Positions 20,541-28,818 are shown, numbered from the stretch's first letter. The stretch: 64,000 nucleotides of DNA from CAWCVR01 sp963799105 (GCA_963799105.1 CAWCVR010000014.1:1-64000); one strand, 5' to 3'. Notes: generated by a model from the sequence alone, not told the origin. Numbers and translations: made by a program.

Positions 20541-21398
20541 TCACCCGCGTCCTTTCCCGGACTTCCCGGACTTCCCGGACTTCGACTTGGCCGGCTTGGC
20601 TTCGTCCTTCTTCTTTTTCTTTTTGGCCGGAGCGGGCGCCGGTTCGGCTTCCCCGGCGGCCTGAGGCGGCGGAGGGACGGAGGCGCCGCGCTGCCGCAGG
20701 GCTTCCTCCAGCCGCTGAATGATAGTTTCGAAGATCCGCACGCGCGCCCAGCGGAGGTCGGTGGCCTCCACGATGGTCCACGGGGCCCACTCGGTTTCGG
20801 TGCGCGAGAACATTTCCTCGGTGGCGGCGAGGTACTTGTCCCACTTGCGGTGATGTTCCCAATCCTCCGGCTGGACGTGCCAGGCGCTCAACGGGTCCTT
20901 TTCCATGGCCTTGAAGCGGCGCCGCTGTTCGGCCTTGCTGATATGCAGGAAGAACTTGAGGATCAGGTAGCCGTCGTCGGCGAGGGTGCGCTCGAAGTTG
21001 CCGATGTCCTGGTAGCCGGAGAGCCACTGGCGCTTGGGCGTGAGTTTTTCGACGCGTTCCACCAGCACGCGCCCGTACCAACTGCGGTCGAAAATGGCGA
21101 TTTCGCCGTAGTTCGGCAGCTTCTGCCAGAAGCGCCACAGCCAGGGCATGGAGGCCTCGTTGCTGCGGGGCGCCTGGATCGAATACAGGCGGAAGCCGCG
21201 CGGTTCCAGGCGCTGGGTGAGGGCGGTGACCACGGTGCCCTTGCCGGCCGCGTCCCAGCCTTCGAAGAGAATGACGCTGGCGATCTTCTCCTTCCAGCAC
21301 ACCGTTTGCAGGTCCAGCAGCCGCTCCTGAAGCCATTCGATACGGGGCTTGTACTCGGCTTTGGGCAGCGAGCGATCCAGGTCGATTTTCTCGAGCAT
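20541..21398 (-). CDS. PPK2 family protein with lysine-rich C-terminal tail, first of a tandem pair
   Basis: This 285-residue PPK2 protein has Walker A EGWDAAGKGT at residues 46-55 and the conserved DRSWYGRVLVERVEKL block near residue 107. The catalytic domain ends near residue 240. It is followed by a 45-residue tail: a proline/alanine linker, six consecutive lysines, then repeated SGK units. The tail is absent from the sister gene. A polycation could hold polyphosphate close to the active site, or be a target of lysine polyphosphorylation; both are inference. It is the first gene of the pair. Confidence 0.88.
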   Translation of the reverse strand: MLEKIDLDRSLPKAEYKPRIEWLQERLLDLQTVCWKEKIASVILFEGWDAAGKGTVVTALTQRLEPRGFRLYSIQAPRSNEASMPWLWRFWQKLPNYGEIAIFDRSWYGRVLVERVEKLTPKRQWLSGYQDIGNFERTLADDGYLILKFFLHISKAEQRRRFKAMEKDPLSAWHVQPEDWEHHRKWDKYLAATEEMFSRTETEWAPWTIVEATDLRWARVRIFETIIQRLEEALRQRGASVPPPPQAAGEAEPAPAPAKKKKKKDEAKPAKSKSGKSGKSGKGRG

Positions 21399-21694
21399 CT
21401 CGCAGTAGTTCTACCGCAGGGCGAGGCCGGAGTCAACGGGCGGGCGGCCGGGTCCACCGCGGGTTGCCAACCCACATCGCGCCGGCGGATCCACTTTCGC
21501 GTCGCGCACCCCGCCCGTTGGCGGCGATTCCGCAACCTCGGGTGCGGGTCTCCGGCCAGCCCCATACCCGGCGCTGGTTCCGGCTTGCACCATCTTCGTG
21601 CGGCGTTGGGAGCCGGGATGGCGCTATCGGTGAGCCGGCCGGAGACGTGTGTGGAGGTACCGCGACCCCCCAATATCGAGTGCGCAATCCCCGC

Positions 21695-21907
21695 GGAACC
21701 GCGAGTGTGAACGGGCGGCCCGGGCGGCGGACAGAGCGCCCCTCGTCCCCCGGCGTTCCCGCGCGCGAGCACAACGAGCCGGCAGAGGTGTCACGCCGCG
21801 GCTGGGCCGGGCGCTCGCTCCCCGAAACCCCCGCCCGCCGGCACACCAGGAAAACGGGGAATGGCTCCGGCCGCTCGGGCCGCTCGTTCACACTCGCGGT
21901 TCCCGGG
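21695..21907. repeat. 213-bp segment bounded by inverted family A repeats, MITE-like
   Basis: The 507-base spacer 21399-21905 holds no credible gene. Within it, family A copy 3 (21695-21722, plus) and copy 4 (21872-21907, minus) face each other. They share the variant GTGTGAACG not seen in copies 1-2, so they behave as terminal inverted repeats of a small non-coding element. The right end runs two bases past the spacer, touching the stop region of the adaptor gene at 21909. Confidence 0.55.
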
Positions 21908-21908
21908 T

Positions 21909-23114
21909 CTATAGCACGGGTGTCACGCGGTCTCCGGGTTTGAGCGCGGTCTCCGTGGGCAGCGCCACGGCGTCGCCCTCGGCCAGGCCCTCGACAATCT
22001 GCACCAGCGTCACGGTGGAATTGCCGGTCTTGACCGCGCGCCGCTGCGCCGTGTCTCCGGCCAGCGCCAGGACGTAGTCTCCGCCCGTATCGCGGCGCAG
22101 AGTCTCCTTGGGAATGACCAGGGCGTTGTCGACCACGGCGGTGCGGATTTCGGCGTCCACGTTGGCGCCGGGAACCAGGTCGCGGCCGGGGTTTTCGATG
22201 GCGCACAGCACCTCCCCGACCTGCCGCGTTCCCAGGGCCTGGATGGCCGCCGGTTTGCGATCGACGCGTCCCTGCCACTCCTTGCCCGCGAGCGCCTCCC
22301 ACCGGATGGCGACCGGCTGGCCCACGGCGACGCGGCCCAGCAACGGCTCGTCCACATAGACCCGCACCCGCAGGCGTTCCGTCCGGCCGACGCTGGCCAC
22401 TTCGTCTCCGGCCTTCAGGTACGCGCCCGCGCGCACCGCCAGCGAATAGACCACTCCCGCTATGGGCGCCCGCACCACGGTCCGCCCGCCCCGCTGGCGC
22501 ACCAGTTCCAGGTCGGCTTCGGCCGAGCGGAGGCGCGCGCGCGCGGCATCCACCTCGCTGGCCGACACCAAGGCGCCGCGGCGCTTCTCCAGGCCGGCGA
22601 TTTCGGCCTCGATCCGCGCCACCTTATCGGCCTGCTCCTGCACCTCCATGGCGGTCGAGGCCTGATGCAGCAGCAGGCGTTGGCGGGTCTCGAGTTCTTT
22701 CCGCTCGCGGTCCAGGTCGAGCCGGGCGCGGGCCAGGCTATTGGCGATCTCGACCGCGTCGGCGGGGCGCCCGCCACCAGCCAGCGCCGCCAGGTTGGCG
22801 CGCGCCTCGGCCACATGGGCCTCGGCGGACTGGGTGTCGGTCTCGAGCGCGGGGTCCGCGATCTCGGCCAGCGCCGCGCCCGCGGCCACGTACTGTCCTT
22901 CCTCGACGGGCACCCGGACCGCCATGCCGGAGGCCGCCGCGCGCGCCGTCTGCCATTCGATGGGCTCCACCTTGCCGTTGGTGGGCAGCGTGCTGACCAC
23001 GGTTTGCCGCCGGGCGCGCACGAATTTCACCGTCGGGGGCGCGTTCCGCCGGATGACTCCCCAAACCATGACGGCTGCCAGCAGGGCCAGCAATGGGAAC
23101 AGAAGCTTCTTCAA
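21909..23114 (-). CDS. Efflux periplasmic adaptor subunit (HlyD/MacA-like)
   Basis: This 401-residue protein has an N-terminal membrane anchor (residues 4-22), a biotinyl-lipoyl half (PVEEGQYVAAGAALAEI near residue 75), a coiled-coil hairpin (about residues 90-205, many RARLDLDRERKELETRQ-type heptads), the second lipoyl half (RAPIAGVVYSL near 215) and beta-barrel/membrane-proximal domains. Such adaptors bridge an inner-membrane pump to an outer-membrane channel. No ABC or RND pump gene is next to it, so its partner must lie elsewhere. Confidence 0.88.
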   Translation of the reverse strand: MKKLLFPLLALLAAVMVWGVIRRNAPPTVKFVRARRQTVVSTLPTNGKVEPIEWQTARAAASGMAVRVPVEEGQYVAAGAALAEIADPALETDTQSAEAHVAEARANLAALAGGGRPADAVEIANSLARARLDLDRERKELETRQRLLLHQASTAMEVQEQADKVARIEAEIAGLEKRRGALVSASEVDAARARLRSAEADLELVRQRGGRTVVRAPIAGVVYSLAVRAGAYLKAGDEVASVGRTERLRVRVYVDEPLLGRVAVGQPVAIRWEALAGKEWQGRVDRKPAAIQALGTRQVGEVLCAIENPGRDLVPGANVDAEIRTAVVDNALVIPKETLRRDTGGDYVLALAGDTAQRRAVKTGNSTVTLVQIVEGLAEGDAVALPTETALKPGDRVTPVL

Positions 23115-23183
23115 TATGGAGTCTCCACCACTATCTTAACCGGCATGGGTGGCTTGGGCCGGGGTTGGACACGCCCCAACCCG

Positions 23184-23666
23184 CTACGCCAGGGCTTTGC
23201 GAGGGCGCGGGGCTTCGGCAATGTTGACCACGGACTTGCCGAAGATGGTCATGTCCTGCACCATGCGCTCCACATCGGAGCTGTCGTCGATTGCGATCTC
23301 GTGCTCGATCCAGTCCGAAAGCGGAATGTTGCGGAAATACATGCGCTCCTGCAGCACCAGGCTCTTGCGGTTCTGCAACAACATGCGGTTCTCGCGCATG
23401 TAGTGGCGCTGTTCGACGGAAAGCTCATTCAGGAAGTTGTCGAAGGATTGGCGGCGGGCGGATTCCTCGGCGGCCCGCACGGCCAGCGGCAGGGTCGCTT
23501 GTATGGCTTTCTTCTCGGCGTCCAGTGCGCCGCGGGCCTCGGCCAGGTCGGCACGCTGCTCGGCCAGCTTGACCTCCATCTGCGACTGCATGACGAACCA
23601 GGCCAGCAGCCCGGAGGCCACGGCCACAAAACCGCCAACTACCACCAGCAGCACTACATCCGTCAT
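23184..23666 (-). CDS. Membrane-anchored coiled-coil protein of unknown function
   Basis: This 160-residue protein has one N-terminal transmembrane segment (MTDVVLLVVVGGFVAVASGL onward) and then a coiled coil (about residues 30-75, EVKLAEQRADLAEARGALDA). A more conserved-looking globular end follows (LSVEQRHYMRENRMLLQNRK, residues 85-115). The ATG at 23666 is chosen because the longer frame adds 15 residues that do not look natural. The topology suggests a cytoplasmic or periplasmic stalk. It was not recognised, and the neighbouring adaptor gives no firm link. Confidence 0.7.
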   Translation of the reverse strand: MTDVVLLVVVGGFVAVASGLLAWFVMQSQMEVKLAEQRADLAEARGALDAEKKAIQATLPLAVRAAEESARRQSFDNFLNELSVEQRHYMRENRMLLQNRKSLVLQERMYFRNIPLSDWIEHEIAIDDSSDVERMVQDMTIFGKSVVNIAEAPRPRKALA

Positions 23667-23753
23667 CCCCTCAATCGTACCGGCGATGCCCGGTCGCGGG
23701 CTAGATGACAAAGGTTATTATCGGACAGTAACTTAGGGGGACTCGCGCGGGTG

Positions 23754-23854
23754 GTGGGGCGGACCCCCCGGTCCGCAGCCGGCCCCCTGGCCGGCTACCC
23801 GCGAGCGGACAGCGGGACGAGGGCGTCCCGCGCGGACCAGGGGGTCCGCCCCAC
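23754..23854. repeat. Palindromic repeat family B, copy 1
   Basis: This 101-bp element begins GTGGGGCGGACC and ends with its inverse GGTCCGCCCCAC. The interior carries a second inverted pair (GGGACG...CGTCCC type). On the minus strand it starts one base into the stop codon of the AAA ATPase gene (TAG then TGGGGCGG). Copies lie at 41042, 46778, 52354 and 57614. Confidence 0.85.
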
Positions 23855-25377
23855 TAGCGCCCGCCCGGCGTATGCGGAGTGGCGCGCACGGCGCGCTCGA
23901 AGGCCCACGCCCGAATGTGGTTGATCTGCTCCTTCATGGTCTGCGACAGAGGAACGGTCCTCGCCGCGATGCCCACCAGATCGTTGTCGGTCACCTCCCG
24001 CTCCTCCAGACGCGCCTTGGTGATGGCCGATATCACGCACTGCTCGATCTCGGCGCCGGCGAAGCCGCCCGTGAACTCCATCAACTGCGCGATGTTGTAG
24101 CGGGCCGGGTCCACTCCGCGGCGGCCAAGGTGGATCTTGAAAATCTCCATCCGTTCGCGTTCCGTCGGCAGGTCTACGAAGAACACTTCGTCGAAGCGGC
24201 CCTTGCGGATCATTTCGGCGGGCAGCAGGTCGATGCGGTTGGCGGTGGCCGCCACGAACAGGCCGGGCGTCTTCTCCTGCATCCAGGTGAGGAAGAACGC
24301 GAAGATCCGGCCCTGTTCGCCGCTGGTCTCTGTGGAAGTGATGCCCATTTCGATTTCGTCGAACCACAGCACGGCCGGCACCATGTCCTCCAGCATCCGG
24401 CAGGCCGCCACGAAGGCGCCTTCGGGCTTGCCGTGCCGTCCCGAGAAGATCTCGATCATGTCCACGCGATAGAGGGGAAGCTGGAACTCGTTGGCGATGG
24501 CTTTCACCGCCAGGCTTTTCCCGCAGCCCGGAATCCCCATCATCAGCAGTCCCTTGGGGACGATTTCGGCGCTCAGGCTGTCGCGCATCTGAAACAGCTT
24601 GCGGCGCTCCCCCAGCCACCTCTTGAGGCCTTCCAGCCCTCCGATTTCGCCCATACCGGTGTTGCTGGTGATGAATTCGATCACCCCGCCGCGGTTCACC
24701 AGCAACCGCTTCTCTTCGAGCAGCGCGGGCAGCGACTCCGGCCCCAGCGGCCGCCCGCCGGCCAGGGCGCGGCGCATGGCGTAGCGCGCTTCGTCAAGTG
24801 TGAGGCCCTGCAGGGCGCGCGCCACCTGGTACAAAATGTCGTCGCCCGGGGTGCCCGCGGGCGATTGCGCCGTTTCCTGGCGCACGAAGGCCAGCAATTC
24901 CACCGCGTCGGGTGGCCGCAGGTCCAGGAACAGGACGTTGCGTTCGATTCCCTCCGGTACGAACCGGATGGGCGAGGTGATGACCACGAACTTCCGCCGG
25001 TCGAGGCAGGCGTCGTAGACGTCGCGGAAACGGCGCCGGATCTCCGCCGATTCGCGCAGCGGATCGTGGAAATCCTTGAGGTGGAAGATGGCCGCGTCCG
25101 GGTAGTCGACGATGAAATCCAGCGCTCCCCGCGGCGTTTCAGTTCCCGCTTCGGCGGCCTGGCCGGCGCGGCACATTCCGGCCGTGAGGCTCCAGGTAAA
25201 CACCGGCGTACAGCCAGAGGCCAACAGCACCGGGCTCAACTCGGCCAGCACGCTCGCGACGCGCTGTTCTTCCGCCGAGTGGATATAGGTGATGGGGCGT
25301 CCCGACTCGAACGCCTCGCGGATCATCCTGGCCGCGCGAGTCTCGGTGACTTGAGGGGTAGTGTCTATGACCGCCAT
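23854..25377 (-). CDS. AAA family ATPase, Ycf46-like
   Basis: This protein of about 507 residues resembles the Ycf46/YjoB-type AAA proteins. The N-terminal 240 residues form a degenerate ATPase-like domain (VVITSPIRFVPEGIERNVLF). The C-terminal AAA domain has Walker A GIPGCGKS near 267, Walker B VLWFDEIE near 325, sensor and arginine finger regions (FVAATANRIDLLPAEMIRKG then RFDEVFFVDLP) and a C-terminal helical part. In chloroplasts and cyanobacteria this family has been tied to CO2-use regulation, but its bacterial role is unclear. The start at 25377 (MAVID) is preferred over 25386. The stop codon abuts a family B repeat. Confidence 0.85.
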   Translation of the reverse strand: MAVIDTTPQVTETRAARMIREAFESGRPITYIHSAEEQRVASVLAELSPVLLASGCTPVFTWSLTAGMCRAGQAAEAGTETPRGALDFIVDYPDAAIFHLKDFHDPLRESAEIRRRFRDVYDACLDRRKFVVITSPIRFVPEGIERNVLFLDLRPPDAVELLAFVRQETAQSPAGTPGDDILYQVARALQGLTLDEARYAMRRALAGGRPLGPESLPALLEEKRLLVNRGGVIEFITSNTGMGEIGGLEGLKRWLGERRKLFQMRDSLSAEIVPKGLLMMGIPGCGKSLAVKAIANEFQLPLYRVDMIEIFSGRHGKPEGAFVAACRMLEDMVPAVLWFDEIEMGITSTETSGEQGRIFAFFLTWMQEKTPGLFVAATANRIDLLPAEMIRKGRFDEVFFVDLPTERERMEIFKIHLGRRGVDPARYNIAQLMEFTGGFAGAEIEQCVISAITKARLEEREVTDNDLVGIAARTVPLSQTMKEQINHIRAWAFERAVRATPHTPGGR

Positions 25378-25442
25378 CCGGCGCACTCTCCTGTGACTCT
25401 ATCCATTATGGACGCGCCGCGGGAGTGAAAAGTCCGCGAAAC

Positions 25443-25865
25443 TCACCGCTCGACACAACCCAGCACTTCGGCGGCTTCCCTCGCCGTCACGATGCGCGCA
25501 CCACCGTGCCGGCGCAGACTGAGCAGGTGCTTGCCGTCGCCCGTGACCAGGTAGTCGGCCTTCCCGGCCACCGCCATGGCGAGCAGGAAATTGTCGGCGG
25601 GGTCGGGGCTCGCGTCCACGCTCGGCAACGGGCCGGTGAGAACCGCCAGCGCGCGGATTGCATTCACCATGGCGCCGGCGGTGGCCGGGTCGAGGAACCG
25701 CTCCAAGCGCGGATACCGGCTGACCCGCCGGAACTCCTCCAATTGTTCCTCGCTGGAGATGAGCGCGAACCGGTTTCTGCGCCAGCATTGATACAAGTAG
25801 CTGGGCGCGCCTCCCGGGACGATCAGGGCGCTGATCAGGATGTTGGTATCGAGGATGATTCGCAA
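25443..25865 (-). CDS. PIN-domain toxin
   Basis: This 140-residue protein is a PIN-domain ribonuclease of the putative toxin PIN family. The acidic residues are visible: D6 in MRIILDTNILISAL, glutamate in EEFRRVSRYPR near 47 and the aspartates in VDASPDPADNFLLAMA near 85-92. It would cleave RNA unless bound by its antitoxin. It starts 6 bases after the stop of the ribbon-helix-helix gene, the usual antitoxin-first order. It is the first of a run of toxin-antitoxin genes. Confidence 0.88.
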   Translation of the reverse strand: MRIILDTNILISALIVPGGAPSYLYQCWRRNRFALISSEEQLEEFRRVSRYPRLERFLDPATAGAMVNAIRALAVLTGPLPSVDASPDPADNFLLAMAVAGKADYLVTGDGKHLLSLRRHGGARIVTAREAAEVLGCVER

Positions 25866-25871
25866 GAGCGC

Positions 25872-26123
25872 CTACGCGCCCACGCCGGCGCCGCGGACGG
25901 CTTGTACAGCCTGGGAGATGGCCGCCTCGATTTCCGCGGGCGGCACGTCGGCGTTGGCGGCTTTGGCTTCCGCGACAGCCAGATCCAGAACCCGCCAGTG
26001 CACGGCGTCTTCCACAAATTTCGAGAGATCGCCCTTGCGCATTCCATGGCGTCCCAGGTAGGTCCGCAGCGAGATGTCGGTCTCTTTCGAAATCACCAGG
26101 GACCAGCGAATTCGTTCAATCAT
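25872..26123 (-). CDS. Ribbon-helix-helix antitoxin partner of the PIN toxin
   Basis: This 83-residue protein begins with a short strand (RIRWSLVISKETDISLRTYL) and two helices (GDLSKFVEDAVHWRVLDLAV), which matches ribbon-helix-helix antitoxins. The acidic, alanine-rich C-terminus would cover the toxin. The ATG at 26123 has a good Shine-Dalgarno (GGAGGG, spaced 4). The promoter region holds repeated CTGTTTAT octamers, suited to autorepression. The longer frame to 26141 lacks a better start. Confidence 0.8.
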   Translation of the reverse strand: MIERIRWSLVISKETDISLRTYLGRHGMRKGDLSKFVEDAVHWRVLDLAVAEAKAANADVPPAEIEAAISQAVQAVRGAGVGA

Positions 26124-26133
26124 AGGCCCTCCG

Positions 26134-26161
26134 ATAAACATACAACTGTTTATCTGTTTAT
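26134..26161. promoter_or_regulatory. Candidate operator of the RHH-PIN module
   Basis: ATAAACA (26134-26140) and TGTTTAT (26147-26153) form a dyad with a 6-base spacer. The octamer CTGTTTAT then repeats directly at 26146-26153 and 26154-26161. The block lies just upstream of the antitoxin ribosome-binding site and is much more AT-rich than its surroundings. Confidence 0.6.
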
Positions 26162-26202
26162 GAGTCTAACACGGTTCTCCCGCGATTTCCAACACATTTT
26201 TG

Positions 26203-26264
26203 GGCCGCTGATGAACGCAGAAACCATTTTTTTCAATAGCGTAGATCTGCGTTAATCAGCGGCC
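26203..26264. repeat. Long inverted repeat, hairpin with T-rich loop
   Basis: GGCCGCTGATGAACGCAGAA (26203-26222) is the near-perfect inverse of ATCTGCGTTAATCAGCGGCC (26245-26264), with a loop containing seven T. It lies just 3' of the minus-strand GT2 gene and upstream of the antitoxin promoter. It may end GT2 transcription, although neither strand has a U tract after the stem. Confidence 0.7.
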
Positions 26265-26281
26265 AGTTCGGTTTCGCCGCC

Positions 26282-27131
26282 CTACATCTGCGTCCCGTCG
26301 ATCTTCTGTCCCGCCAACGTGTTCTTGAACTCCCCGAAGCGGAAGCCGACCAGCGGCCCGAATACTGCGCCCAGCCGCGCCAGCAGGCCGGGGCCAAAGC
26401 CCTGGTACTTGCCCAGGTACGAGGCGCGGGCCAGCAGGAAGTCGGCGCTCTCCTCGGCGGTGTAGCCTGGGGTGCCGTGGTGCCGCACTTTGACATCCGG
26501 CAGCAGCAGCACTTTCTTGGAAGCGCGGCGGAAATTCGCCGCCAGGTCGGCATCCGCGCCGAATTGGCCGAAGCGCTCGTCGATCTGGCGGACCGCACGG
26601 ATCAGGGCCACCCGCGTCATCAGGGCTGCGCCGCGCGGATATCCCACCGCGACCGGATCGCTGCCCGACGGCTCGGCCGGACGCCACTCGCCATCCGGCG
26701 GCAGCGTGCCCAGTTGCGGGGCGGGGCGGCCTTCGCCATCCACCAGCAGCGGGCAGACCGCGGCCACCTCCCGGATTGGCCTCCAGAGCCTCGGCCAGGC
26801 GCAGCACCGCGCCGGGCTCCACTTCCGTGTCGTCGTGCAGGAAGAACACCAGCTCCGCGTCGGCGGCGCGCCATCCCAGGTTCATGGCCTTGGTCAGGCC
26901 GAAGTTCTTGGGCAGGCGGATCCACTGCACGCGCGGGAACTCGGCGTCCAACCCGGCGGCGCCGTCGCGCGAGCCGTTATCCACCACCACGATCTGCAAA
27001 TCCTCGCGGCCCTCGGACTTCTCGATCGAAGCCAGACACGCTTCGAGCAGCGGTTTCCGGTTGTGCGAAACCACCACCACCGTGGCTCGCAATGGGCGTT
27101 TTTCCCCTTCCGGGTTTTGTTGCGGTGTCAA
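26282..27131 (-). pseudogene. Family 2 glycosyltransferase, frameshifted
   Basis: Two frames make one GT2 protein of about 282 residues. The N-terminal part has ATVVVVSHNRKPLLEACLAS, IVVVDNGSRDGA and FFLHDDTEVEPGA. After EALEANP the frame is lost, and it continues one base later as AAVCPLLVDGEGRPAPQLGT. The extra base is most likely a C in CCTCCCGG at 26768-26772 (plus strand). The rest shows the acceptor region GADADLAANFRRASKKVLLL and a membrane-proximal end. The TTG at 27131 avoids overlap with the divergent aldolase; an ATG at 27188 is possible. Sequence error and recent inactivation cannot be told apart. Confidence 0.78.
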
Positions 27132-27163
27132 GCCACTAGCATACCGTGTTACCGTGGGTTCTG

Positions 27164-27823
27164 ATGACGTCCAAAGAAATACTGACATGGATCACGGGGG
27201 TCGGAATCGTCCCCGTCGTCCGCGCCTCCAGCGCCGAGGCAGCCATCCACGCCGTCGAGGCCCTGCACGATGGCGGCATCACCGTGGCCGAAATCACCAT
27301 GACCGTTCCGGGAGCCGTAAAGGCTCTGGAAAAGCTGGCGGATCGGTTCGGCGGCAAGGTGCTGATGGGCGCGGGAACGGTTCTGGACCCCGAAACCGCG
27401 CGCGCCTGCATGCTGGCCGGCGCGGAGTTCCTGGTTTCGCCCAGCCTGCGTCTTTCGGTAATCGAAATGGCCCGGCGCTACTCCAAGCCCATCTTCCCCG
27501 GCGCGCTCACCCCCACCGAAGTGCTGGCGGCGTGGGAAGCCGGCGCCGACGCGGTGAAGGTTTTCCCTTGCGGCAACGTGGGCGGCGCCAAGTACATCAA
27601 GGCGCTGAAGGGACCGTTCCCGCAGATCGAGATGGTTCCCACCGGTGGCGTGAACCTGGAGACCGCGGCCGACTTCCTCAAAGCCGGCGCCTGCGCCCTG
27701 GGCGTGGGCGGCGAACTGGTGGATGCCAAGTCCATCAAGGAAGGCAAGTTCGAAGTGATCGCCGACCGCGCGCGGCAGTACCTGGCCGTGGTGGCCAAGG
27801 CACGGGCGGAAATGAAGGCCTGA
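27164..27823 (+). CDS. eda: KDPG/KHG aldolase
   Basis: This 219-residue class I aldolase splits 2-keto-3-deoxy-6-phosphogluconate to pyruvate and glyceraldehyde-3-phosphate, or 4-hydroxy-2-oxoglutarate to pyruvate and glyoxylate. Visible motifs are GIVPVVRASS, the glutamate in TVAEITMTVPGA, GAGTVLDPETA, and the Schiff-base lysine in KVFPCGNVGGAKYIKALKGP. PTGGVNLETA binds phosphate. The ATG at 27164 gives the normal N-terminus; a GTG at 27146 is an alternative. No other Entner-Doudoroff gene is adjacent, so it may serve uronate or ketoacid breakdown. Confidence 0.92.
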   Translation: MTSKEILTWITGVGIVPVVRASSAEAAIHAVEALHDGGITVAEITMTVPGAVKALEKLADRFGGKVLMGAGTVLDPETARACMLAGAEFLVSPSLRLSVIEMARRYSKPIFPGALTPTEVLAAWEAGADAVKVFPCGNVGGAKYIKALKGPFPQIEMVPTGGVNLETAADFLKAGACALGVGGELVDAKSIKEGKFEVIADRARQYLAVVAKARAEMKA

Positions 27824-27843
27824 GGGGCGGGGGCGTCCCGCGT

Positions 27844-27892
27844 TTGCGTGCCGTGCAAAATGCCCATATAATAGTGGCAGATTGCCAAGGAG
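27844..27892 (+). promoter_or_regulatory. Promoter, small dyad and ribosome-binding site of the Xre-RES module
   Basis: A perfect TATAAT at 27867-27872 lies 17 bases after TTGCGT (27844-27849). TGGCA-GAT-TGCCA at 27875-27887 is a small dyad at the likely transcription start, suited to autorepression. AAGGAG at 27887-27892 is 9 bases before the ATG. Confidence 0.7.
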
Positions 27893-27901
27893 CCTTCACG
27901 C

Positions 27902-28372
27902 ATGGCCGATCTACCGAGCCAGACCGCGGAGCCGGGCCCAGCGGGCGCCCTGCCAGGGGCTTTCTATTCCTTGATGGGCGGCAAACTCGGTGTTTCCAAG
28001 ATCAAATCCGGCGAAAACCTCGCTTCGCTGGTGGAGAAACGGCTTCCCGCCACGGCTGTCAAGGCGCTGGTTCGCAGTGGACTGTCCGACGCCGAGGTCT
28101 ACCAGTTGATCGTGCCCCGCAGGACTCTGGCGCACCGCATCGCCAAGCATCAACCGCTCTCCAGGGACGAATCCGATAAGGCGGTGCGCGTGGCCCGGAT
28201 CGCCGCCATGGCCGAGCAGGCGTTCGGAGAACCGGCGCGCGCATGGCGCTGGTTGCGGAAACCGAAGGGGCGTTTCGACGGCAAGACGCCCGTCGACATG
28301 CTGGCGACGGAGGCGGGTGCGCGCCTGGTGGAAGAGATGATCGTGCAGATCGATTACGGCATGTTCGCGTGA
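27902..28372 (+). CDS. Xre/MbcA/ParS-type antitoxin
   Basis: This 156-residue protein matches antitoxins paired with RES toxins. The central part holds an Xre-like helix-turn-helix (VYQLIVPRRTLAHRIAKHQP, residues about 66-85). The C-terminal MbcA/ParS toxin-binding domain is typical: MAEQAFGEPARAWRWLRKP, then GKTPVDMLATEAGARLVEEM. It should bind and neutralise the RES protein encoded next, and repress its own promoter. The stop overlaps the toxin start (GTGA at 28369-28372). Confidence 0.92.
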   Translation: MADLPSQTAEPGPAGALPGAFYSLMGGKLGVSKIKSGENLASLVEKRLPATAVKALVRSGLSDAEVYQLIVPRRTLAHRIAKHQPLSRDESDKAVRVARIAAMAEQAFGEPARAWRWLRKPKGRFDGKTPVDMLATEAGARLVEEMIVQIDYGMFA

Positions 28373-28818
28373 TTCTGTGGCGAATCAGCCGCCATCCGGA
28401 ACTGGATGGCGCTGGCGGATTGCGCGCTTCCGCGCGATGGCACACAGGGGACGGCCCATCGTGTATTGCGCGCCGAATCCGGCTGCCGCGCTTCTCGAGG
28501 TGCTGGTGCACGCAGAGGTGGATATCGAGGATCTGCCCGTCGGCTTCCGCTATTTGGAGATCGAAGCTCCCGACACGCTGGCCGTCGAGGATGTCGGATA
28601 CGAGCGCGCTGGCGCAGTCGTGGCGCACGGATCTGCCGGCAACCCGCCGGGCTGGCGATCGATGGTTACACTCCAGCCGCACCGCGCTGCTCCGCGTGCC
28701 CTCCGCCATCGTTCCGGCGACCTGGAATGTTCTGATTAACCCGCGGCACCCGGAGAGCGCACAGGTGCGCGTCGTCCGTACCCACAGCCATGGCCTCGAC
28801 CCGCGATTGCTTCGGTAG
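28369..28818 (+). pseudogene. RES-domain toxin with two compensating frameshifts
   Basis: RES toxins break down or consume NAD+. The gene starts at GTG 28369 (VILWRISRHPELDGAGGLRA), with the start motif and arginine of the family. Near 28450 the family sequence moves to another frame (RPIVYCAPNPAAALLEVLVH, then FRYLEIEAPDTLAVEDV). Near 28597 it returns to the first frame (SWRTDLPATRRAGDRW, then ALLRVPSAIVPATWNVLINP) and runs to the stop at 28816. A lost G in the GGGG run near 28450 and one extra base near 28597 explain this. About 50 central residues are therefore scrambled in the given sequence. Either the toxin is dead or these are sequencing errors. Confidence 0.82.

Noticed and set aside
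19777..21398. Two-domain polyphosphate:AMP phosphotransferase as one gene
   Set aside because: A stop codon, a 5-base gap and a new ATG separate the domains, and both frames are clean.
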